This document shows positions 56,101 to 64,000 of a stretch of DNA of 64,000 bases, piece by piece (the first letter of the stretch is position 1; each line of letters starts with the position of its first letter). Under the pieces are notes generated by a model that did not search any database, had not been told where the DNA came from, and saw nothing but the letters and a program-made list of their open reading frames with translations. The position numbers and the translations under genes are program-made. Origin of the DNA: Chelydra serpentina (taxonomy: Eukaryota > Chordata > Testudines > Chelydridae); NCBI GenBank assembly GCA_037349315.1, contig JBAIAC010000068.1, forward strand, positions 18,071,001-18,135,000, written 5' to 3'.

Positions 56101-58091
56101 TCACGGCCTGATCCATGAAACAGGAAATCTGGTTCCTGCCTGGCTCTATCTGCACACATTCAATGACAAATTCTGGAGCCCCACTGAAGCCTGATTAAAG
56201 CAAGGAATCTCTATTGGGGCAGGACCCTCTCTCCCATAGTGCTCAGAACTTCGGAGCAGTCACTCTGCAATGACTGCTACAGCTGATGGGGTCACAGTAG
56301 CATGCCCCTCCACCTATCCACCCCCACATACAGAGTTTTGCATCCGTGCCATCAAAGTCCCCTTTCCTACTGGCCTTGACCCTCTTCCTTTCCTAGTCAA
56401 CCTCCTGTCCTGCCTTCAAAATGTGCCCCCGCCCTTCAGCCTTCTGTAGGCTTTGGAACAGTGGAAACAGTGCAGCTTCTCTGTGCAGGGCAAGCAGGAT
56501 TCCGCACAGATGACTGGGAGGCTAGCTAGGGAAGGTGTGATCTCTATGCTCATCCATAAACCATTCCCCTCCATACTAGTGGAGGACTGATAATAGCAGC
56601 TGCAGGGGCAACTGCAGCTGTGAGGTAGCTCCATTGACACTCTGTGTCCTGTCAGAGGTGGTGAGAAGATTCCCCGGGTCTGCACAGAACGCCCCCGGAC
56701 CATGCCAGTGCAGATAGACTTGGTGTAAATTCTAGAAAGGAACGTCCCTCTGGCTTGCCACCAACTGTATTACATTTGCCTATTGCAGCTTCTATCAACT
56801 GCCCTTTAAAGTGAGAATAAAAAAGCCCAGCATACACAATCCAATTTTTCCTGCTCATTCATGCCATTGATTTCCCCTTCCCCTTCCCACCCTCAGTGCA
56901 GGGAGCTAGTTCCTGCATCCTATTTTTCAGGACACTTTTCTTTTAGAGAAGAGCCACAACAGAACCTCAAGAGATCTGGATTCATGGGAGGCTGTCGGAT
57001 ACTACTATAATGGGTGCTATATAGCTAACGAGCTAGAATCCCATATCAGAATTCACCCCCTATGGCTTTGGTTCCAGGTTGGATCCAGGACTGGAAGGGG
57101 CCTGGTTTGCCAGCATGCAGCCAAAAACTTATGAGATATCAGGCTAAGATTGCAAAAGGTTCATAGATCACCAGATCTTGAAATATTTCCACCATTTGCA
57201 GCCAAACTCTTGTGAGGACAGCTTGAATCTGAACCCAGATCTTTTTCCTGATTTGACCAGACACTTGCCTTCACAGTATCCAGACACTTGCTTTCACAGC
57301 TCACCTGTCTACTTTCTTCTGCTAGCAAGCATGAATATTTTTAGGCCGTCCCTGCCAGAGGCTGACTTGATTGCAGCAAAGAAGGCCTCCTTCCCAATCA
57401 GATCCTATGCTCCATCTTGCTCTTTTCTGTTTCTTTCAGTTGCTGCCAGGAGTTTCTTATCTGAACCATGAAGGAGTTTCCAGTGTCCCGGTGATATGAG
57501 CAGTTAATGCATTTTCTGGGAACCCAATGGTGGAGTGTGTGTTTCAAGGACACACCTCCTTCGAAATACAAATTCTGTGAATTAACCACTGTGCTGTTTA
57601 TCGTTCCTGGCCCAGCCCTGATCAATGGCGATGAGTCTGACAAACTGACAGTGAGTGTCTGAGCAATGGCATCAAGCACAACAGGCCCTGATAGTTGGAG
57701 AGCGTCCCTATAGCCAAGTCGCCTGGGCTGGGGCAGTGCTGAACAAGCTGTGGAATCCAGTGTAAAAAGGGAATAGATAGAATTCTTAATAGGCAATTAT
57801 TTCTTGTGTAGCAGCGGTATGGATGGCGGAGGGACAGCAATGAGAGACATCAACACCAGCCTTTAGGCAGAATGAGGACAATATACAGAGCTGGCCCTGC
57901 CTCACTGCACAGCGTGCCCCTCTTCGTGGGGGTGTTCTGGGATCCAATCCCTGGTGTGAATGCCTTATGTCATGGCAGCAGTCTGTGAGAGGATAAGCAG
58001 CAATGTCTAGCAATGCAGATGTACCTGATCCTCCGTATAAACTCCCACACACGTGTACCCCACTCCCTCACAAACACAAGCTCTGGAAAGC
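56101..58091. other. No gene; nothing recognised
   Basis: Unique sequence. The frames at 57398-57796 and 57786-58052 (minus) have no recognisable domain. Confidence 0.4.
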
Positions 58092-59790
58092 AAGGGAACG
58101 TAAGAACATAAGAATGGCCATACTGGGTCAGACCAAGGTCCATCCAGCCCAGTATCCTGTCTACCGACAGTGGCTAATGCCAGGTGCCCCGGAGTGAGTG
58201 AACCTAACAGGTAATGATCAAGTGATCTCGCTCTTGCCATCCATCACCCGCCTCTGACAAACAGAGGCTAGGGACACCATTCCTTACCCATCGTGGCTAA
58301 TAGCCATTAATGGACTTAACCTCCATGAATTTATCCAGTTCTCTTTTAAACCCTGTTATATTCCTAGCCTTCACAACCTCCTCAGGCAAGGAGTTCCACA
58401 GGTTGACTGTGCGTTGTGTGAAGAACAACTTCCTTTTATTTGTTTTAAACCTGCTGCCCATTAATTTCATTTGGTGGCCCATAGTTCTTATATTAAGGGA
58501 ACAAGTAAATAACTTTTCTTTATTCACTTTCTCCACACCACTCATAATTTTATATACCGCTATCATATTCACCCTTAGTCTCTTCTTTTCCAACCTGAAC
58601 AGTCCTAGACTCTTTAATCTCTCCTCATATGGGACCTGTTCCAAACCCCTAATCATTTTAGTTGCCCTTCTCTGAACCTTTTCTAATGCCAGTATATCTT
58701 TTTTGAGATGACGAGACCACATCTGTACGCAGTATTCAAAATGTGGGCATACCATGGATTTATATAAGGGCAACAAGATATTCTCTGTCTTATTCTCTAT
58801 CCCTTTTTTAATGATTCTTAACATCCTGTTTGCTTTTTTGACTGCCGCTGCACACTGCGTGTATGTCTTCAGAGAACTATCCACGATGACTCCAAGATCT
58901 TTTTCCTGATTAGTTGTAGCTAGATTAGCCCCCCATCATATTGTATGCATAGTTAGGGTTATTTTTTCTAATGTGCATTACTTTACATTTATCCATATTA
59001 AATTTCATTTGCCATTTTGTTGCCCAATCACTTAGTTTTGTGAGATCTTTTTGAAGTTCTTCACAGTCTGCTTTGGTCTTAACTATCTTGAGCAGCTTAG
59101 TATCATCTGCAAACTTTGCCACCTCACTGTTTACCCCTTCCTCGAGATCAGTTATGAATAAGTTGAATAGGATTGGTCCTAGGACTGACCTTTGGGGAAC
59201 ACCACTAGTTACCCCTCTCCATTCTGAAAATTTACCATTTATTCCTACCCTTTGTTCCCTGTCTTTTAACCAGTTCTTAATCCATGAAAGGATCTTCCCT
59301 CTTATCCCATGGCAACTTAATTTACGTAAGAGCCTTTGGTAGGGACCTTGTCAAAGGCTTTCTGGAAATCTAAGCACACTATGTCCACTGGATCCCCCTT
59401 GTCCACATGTTTGTTGACCCCTTCAAAGAACTCTAATAGATTAGTAAAACATGATTTCCCTTCACAGAAACCATGTTGACTTTTGCCCAACAATTTATGT
59501 TTTTCTATGTGCCTGACAATTTTATTCTTTACTATTGTTTCAACTAATTTGCCTGGTATGGACATTAGACTTATTGGTCTGTAATTGCCAGGATCACTTC
59601 TAGAGCCCTATTTAAATATTGGTGTTACATTAGCTGTCTTTCAGTCATTGGGTACAGAAGCTGATTTAAAGGACAGGTTACAAACCATAGTTAATAGTTC
59701 CGCAATTTCACATTTGAGTTCTTTCAGAACTCTTGTATGAATGCCATCTGGTCCCAGTGACTTGTTACAGTTAAGTTGATCAATTGTGAC
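58092..59790 (-). mobile_element. CR1-lineage LINE (second family), 5'-truncated
   Basis: The 3' tail (58092-58300; plus-strand AAGAACATAAGAATGGCCAT, CCAGCCCAGTATCCTGTCTA and GACAAACAGAGGCTAGGGAC) leads into a decayed reverse transcriptase. Its words differ from the CR1 at the window start, so this is a separate, older family of the CR1/L3 group that I cannot name with certainty. The 5' end fades at about 59790 (plus-strand ATGCCATCTGGTCCCAGTGA is still LINE). Confidence 0.9.
58297..59565 (-). pseudogene. Reverse transcriptase of second CR1-lineage LINE, broken
   Basis: Three open pieces on the minus strand. 59565-59317 holds the finger region (LVETIVKNKIVRHIEKHKL, GKSQHGFCEGKSCFTNLLEF and VCLDFQKAFDKVP with the first catalytic aspartate). 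59122-58925 holds the catalytic box, [12 protein letters not shown]. 58884-58297 holds the thumb and end ([30 protein letters not shown] and [19 protein letters not shown]), 195 codons to a natural stop. Between the first two pieces the frame still reads a GVPQ-like motif with a change at the usual glycine (GVPQRSVLGP). Stops separate the pieces, so no enzyme can be made. Confidence 0.88.
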
Positions 59791-61675
59791 TTGATATCAA
59801 TTATGAATTACAGCTGCCTTCACTGTCAGCACAACAGCAACCTCCAGGTGTTAGCCCAGTACCGTTAACATCCTCTCTGCCACATTGAGCTTCATTTCAC
59901 CAATACTATCCCCTTCGCTGCACAAAACACAGTGAAAATGATGCTGCGGTGTAGAGACTTAGCACCAGCACGGAGTCCCCCCCACCCCCCCCTTAGGGAT
60001 CAGAACATGGAACCACATGCCCACAATGGGACCGGTGCACATAAGCCTTTAACTCCCACATGACATCCTGCAAAAGGCACAGATGTGCGGACATTCACAC
60101 ACGCACACTGTCTCAAGGGGAGCAATGGGCACCAATACGTATTCCTGTGCCCCATTCCTAGAGTGATCAACCGGCACCAGCTCCCATGCCACTGCAACGG
60201 AGTTCAGTGGATTCTGCGCGAGAGTGAGCATCCGCCTGTGTGGTTTCCTTTACTGGACTGGGAACCTAATGTTGTAGTTCAAAGCATGAATGTGTGTGTT
60301 AGCACACAATCAGTCTCCAGACACTGCCTGCAAGCCCTGCTTAAATCCTAACCAGTACTTTTTGCCAGGCTTGCTAGCCTGAGCACAGGCAATGGATCTA
60401 CTGATATAAAGTTTGCTTTGAAATACATTTTTTCAGCCTAACAGTCACTAACAACAGCAAGGTGGATGACCCTGCTGTCTTGGAAAGATTAAGCTGCGTG
60501 AAATTGCAATCACTCTGTCATGGCAATATCTTGTGCTGACACAGGGGGCCTGAAAAGGCAGTTCTTAGCACTGGCCAGTTAAGCTAAGTTCAGACACAGG
60601 TCAGCTCTGGGGCCTATCAGAGCACAAGAAAGGAGCTCTGGGCTCATGCCAGAAGCCGGCCCTAACTTATAACAGATTCCAGCTGCTCTTGTACCAACCC
60701 CGCCATTTCTGCTGCTCGTGGGGGGACATCTTCACATGTGCTTTACAGAAGGCAAGGTCAAGTGGGTTTCTGAACAGGAGGTTCAGTGGATGTCAGGGGC
60801 AGGCAGGCTTGTTAAACAGAACAGAAGAGCTTCTGTTGCTTGACTGGCTGCAGCCAGTTTGGGGGGTTAGATGGATAGGAATGCCGCCTCCACACAGTAA
60901 GCCCATCGGAAACCTTAGTCACAGATCCCGGCGGCCTACAGCGGAGAGGTACATTTGTGACCCTGGAGATTTGAGAGTTACCCTTTCCTCGTTCAGAGGT
61001 TAATGGGATACACAAGCAAAGAGTAGGAACACATGATCTTTAAAATGTCTGACACAGTTTAACTAATTCATCTTTCTTGTTCCCTCTGTGATGTAGGCTC
61101 TCTTTTCTATTTTAGAGGTGAGAAGCCTGAGACAAGGTGGTTAATAGTCTGGTTTTCATAAGCTGGTGGAAACGTAAGTTCTCATTACCTCTAATAATCA
61201 GGCCACCAGTGATTTACTTTCCCAAGACTATAAGAAAATGTCCAATGGGACTTTGTTGCCCGGCTCCTTTGAAAAATCACAGCCAAGTCTCTTTTCAATG
61301 AGGTGCCTAGATATTCTCAAGAGCTCAGAAAACAATGTTGCCCCCTTCTTCTGACACCAGTGCCCACCCTGACACAAGGCGTCACCCCTGTGCTGAATGG
61401 TAACAGATGTCTGGGGCCTTGCAGGTTGACTTCCCAGTGGAGGAGAAATCAGTGATGCGGAGTCTGGGTACATTCTAAGTGCAACTTGCTTTATTTACAC
61501 ATATACACCAGTCTTGGAATGGTGGTAGCCAAACAGCATGCAGGGCAATTCCTTCTTTCAGGAATCTCAGCCGAACACCAAGGCCCAGTTCCCAGAAAGC
61601 AACTCTGCCTCCAGAATTGACTCTAACTGGAGCCCCAGGCTAAGTGCAAACTCTCCTGCTGCTCACACAGCACCC
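59791..61675. other. No gene; nothing recognised
   Basis: Unique sequence. A weak MIR-like scrap may lie at 61095-61140. The frame at 60689-61003 has no known domain. Confidence 0.4.
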
Positions 61676-61683
61676 TCTCTCCC

Positions 61684-61882
61684 CAGTGGCGTAGCCAGGT
61701 TTAGAGCACAGAGGGAGCGGAGCTGAAAAAAGGCGACGGGAGCAAAAAGCGTCGGGAGCAAAAAAAATGCTCCGCTCTGGCTGCAGCGTAGGAGCAAAAG
61801 GCATTGGAGCACAAAAAAGGCGCCGCTTCTGCTCAGTGGGGGAGCGGCCGCTCCCCCTGCTCCCTGCCTGGCTATGCTACTG
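61684..61882. mobile_element. Small non-autonomous hAT element, 199 bp, 8-bp target duplication
   Basis: Left end CAGTGGCGTAGCCAGG and right end, as reverse complement, CAGTAGCATAGCCAGG match at 14 of 16; both differences are CpG-type changes. TCTCTCCC flanks both sides (61676-61683 and 61883-61890). Inside, GGGAGCAAAAA is repeated in tandem and GGGGGAGCGGCCGCTCCCCC is a perfect palindrome. No coding capacity. Confidence 0.92.
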
Positions 61883-61890
61883 TCTCTCCC

Positions 61891-63524
61891 AAAGTTGCCT
61901 CTACATGAAACCTTACATAAGCCAAAAACTAAGAACACAGCATGTCTTCTCAAGAGTCAAAACTTGCTTGCAAACTAGGAAGACCATGTAGGCTACTTGG
62001 TGATACCTACCATAACAATCATCATCATTATTCCATTGATTATTAACACAGGTTGAAAAAATATGACCCATTCCACTGACTACACACATTTATTTAAAAT
62101 ATTTTGAAGACCTCAACATGCTCAGAATTTTTGAATGTGCCCACAACTGCCAGGGTGAGTCTTGGGCTCATCTGACTCTAAGCACATAAGCTTAGCAGCC
62201 GTTCATTGCAGTCATGGCTTTGCAGATGACACAAATATGATCGATGAGATGTCAGGCCCCTAAGGGACCTCATGCTTCCGAATGTTAATGTGCAACAAAG
62301 GCTTAATGTTCAGAGAAAAAAAGACAAGAGAAAACTCAGCTCATATGGCCACATGCATGTCGGCATTTGACATCTGACCTTGTGTGACAGATACAGGTCA
62401 ACAGAAGTTATCTTTAGGGATACTGGAATGTCTTTTGGATGAATGTAATAGCATAGATTGTCTTAACTTCTCAGCCCACTGACTAACAGGATCTTATCTG
62501 GTACTGCAAGAAATTGTTTATCTTTACTGGAGGAGTGGAAACAAGCAGATACTAAACTAAAACAGATTTTCCCACTCTGTTGCACCAGTTCTATGGCAGC
62601 GTAACTTCATTGTAAAGAAGCTGGAGAATCAGGCTTAAAATCTTCAATCCAGTCCTCAACACTCATCATTTTATGGCACCAGAAATGTTCTGTGCCCTTG
62701 GCTCAGTTGCACGCCTGTACCTATGTCAAACTATAGCAGATCCTCAGCTGATGTAAACTGGCATTACTCCATTAACTTCAAGTTTAAAACTAAAACCTAA
62801 TGATTGTCTGGTTCTGAGTGAGGAATAATTACTTGGCTAGATCCTCAGCTGGCGTAATCGGTGTACCTTTATTGAAGTCAATATACTATCCAAAATAAGA
62901 ACAATGGTAGTTTAGGGCGTGTTTATATTTTGATGGACTCTCTTCCTGCTCCCACTCAAATAAACGGTGACAAATCCTCCTTAACATTGCTGTGAGTAAC
63001 CGGGGTGGGGGGCGGGTCGGGAAAGTGGTTGATACTGTGCAAAACATGTGCACAAAACTGAAGCCACGCAGAACTCACCTGATTATGTTATAAAGTCGGG
63101 GCCCCATTGAGCAATCCGATCCTCATGGGTGGCCCCTTATGCCCATGCAGAGTTCCACTTGAGGAATCAGGGCCTTAGTACTTAGACAAAAGCCTCACCA
63201 AGATTTTCAAAGTGTTTGAGTGACCTGTGTCCTGAGTGAAGCAAACACTGGGCCAATTTACAGTGTCGAGTGGAACACACCACAATTTTTCACTGAGTTA
63301 AATTATGGGCTTATTTAAATTGGAACCCAAAGCAAAACTCAAAGGCTGGCAGGAGCTGGCTCTTCTCTTCCAAGAGCAATTAAATTCAGCTATATCGCAG
63401 GAGGAAAATAATTGTACGCTGCTAATGTGTCTAGTGCAATTTTATTACCGTGTGACCAGACAAAAAGTCTTGATTAACTAGTGAAAAGTATGTGATCTTA
63501 CAAGAAAATGAACTGTGCACATTA
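61891..63524. other. No gene; two Chompy-like scraps
   Basis: Half-copies at 62735-62785 (AGCAGATCCTCAGCTGATGT) and 62838-62886 (GCTAGATCCTCAGCTGGCGT) lie in the same orientation. The rest is unique with no exon. Confidence 0.45.
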
Positions 63525-63670
63525 ATTATTATTATGTTGTATTACTGTAGTACCTAGGAGCCCGCTGTACAAAAACAGAACAAAAAGAAAGTCCCTGCCC
63601 CAAAGAGTTTACAATCTCGGGATAAGAAATGAGACAACCAGTTGAGACAGACAGATGATACTTACTCCTG
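63525..63670 (-). repeat. L2/MIR-type tail
   Basis: Plus-strand TATTACTGTAGTACCTAGGA, AACAGAACAAAAAGAAAGTC and CCCCAAAGAGTTTACAATCT give the reverse complement of the tail at 39865. An internal part near 63563 is lost. Confidence 0.7.
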
Positions 63671-63674
63671 CCTG

Positions 63675-63745
63675 GAGTGCAGGGAACTGGACTAGAAGAT
63701 CTCTTGAGGTCCCGTCCACTACTATGATTCTATGAGTATAAGGTA
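63675..63745 (+). mobile_element. CR1 3' tail fragment
   Basis: GAACTGGACTAGAAGATCTC, TTGAGGTCCCGTCCACTACT and ATGATTCTATGAG match the last 60 bases of CR1, including the terminal ATTCTATGA word. Confidence 0.8.
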
Positions 63746-63889
63746 ATAACGAGACAATATTAGTGGCAGCAGCAGCCTAACTGTTGTCAAGTGTCTTGTA
63801 GAAATCAGGTTAAAGGAGAATTAAGGAAAAATATGGAACACTTCACAAATGTGCATGTCATGGAGAATATAGTTTGCCTGCAGGGAAGA

Positions 63890-64000
63890 GGAATGGTCTG
63901 GAGACTAAGGCATAGAAGTGGGAGTCAGGAAATCAGGCTTCTCTTTCTATCTCTGTCAAATACTTTGTGTGTCCTTGGGAAAGTTACATAACCACTCACT
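63890..64000 (+). repeat. MIR-type SINE, cut by the window edge
   Basis: GTCTGGAGACTAAGGCATAG sits at the A-box place, GGGAGTCAGGAAATCAGGCT near the B box, and TGTGTGTCCTTGGGAAAGTT is the core. It continues beyond the window. Confidence 0.7.

Noticed and set aside
58297..58884. 195-codon frame as a host gene
   Set aside because: The residues are the C-terminal part of a CR1-type reverse transcriptase followed by the family's 3' tail.

Overview
This is a vertebrate nuclear genome window without a recognisable host gene. The repeat content points to a sauropsid, most probably a turtle. It holds chicken-repeat-1 (CR1) lineage LINEs and their tails, tRNA-derived SINEs whose 3' ends copy the CR1 tail (the arrangement known for the tortoise Pol III SINE), older MIR/L2-like relics, Penelope-like retroelements (PLEs) with a GIY-YIG endonuclease, and many palindromic MITEs of hAT and PIF/Harbinger type. 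There are no bacterial-style operons, no CRISPR array and no rRNA. The long open frames are LINE reverse transcriptases or chance frames in repeats.

Layout. 1-1384: 5'-truncated CR1 on the minus strand with an open reverse transcriptase frame. 3.8-9.4 kb: MITEs (3798-4035, 4403-4676, 4736-5030, 7865-8043, 9168-9375), a MIR/L2 relic and a purine-rich minisatellite (6770-7580). 13.6-14.5 kb: old LINE scraps, a hAT end and a MITE relic. 15.6-19.3 kb: a CpG-rich Harbinger-like MITE, a hAT element with perfect ends, a MIR and a PLE with GIY-YIG frame and tail. 20.7-26.7 kb: a nested retroelement and transposon cluster. There a PLE tail is split by a hAT, and an old LINE is split by a hAT that itself carries a nearly intact CR1; a GC-rich block splits the old LINE again, and a fold-back PLE lies just beyond. 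27-36 kb: mostly unique sequence with small relics. 36-43.6 kb: LINE tails, the second Harbinger-like copy, a solo PLE tail, a full tRNA/CR1 SINE and a 1.64 kb block with inverted ends. 43.6-58 kb: mostly unique sequence, some of it resembling conserved non-coding DNA. 58.1-59.8 kb: a decayed CR1-lineage LINE on the minus strand. 61.7 kb: a small hAT. The window ends in MIR/L2 and CR1 scraps.

How the parts relate. LINEs supply the enzymes that SINEs use, and here the shared 3' tail can be read directly: bases 1-52 and 46765-46816 match at 51 of 52 positions. The MITEs carry no enzyme and depend on hAT or Harbinger transposases encoded elsewhere. Several insertions are proven by target-site duplications: 8 bp for four hATs, TAA for Harbinger-like MITEs, and about 12 bp for two PLE insertions.

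The most interesting signal is a hammerhead-ribozyme-like core in the PLE tails, clearest at 38425-38462. Hammerheads are a reported feature of PLEs, but helix I is weak here and activity is unproven. All calls come from reading the sequence; no database search was possible.
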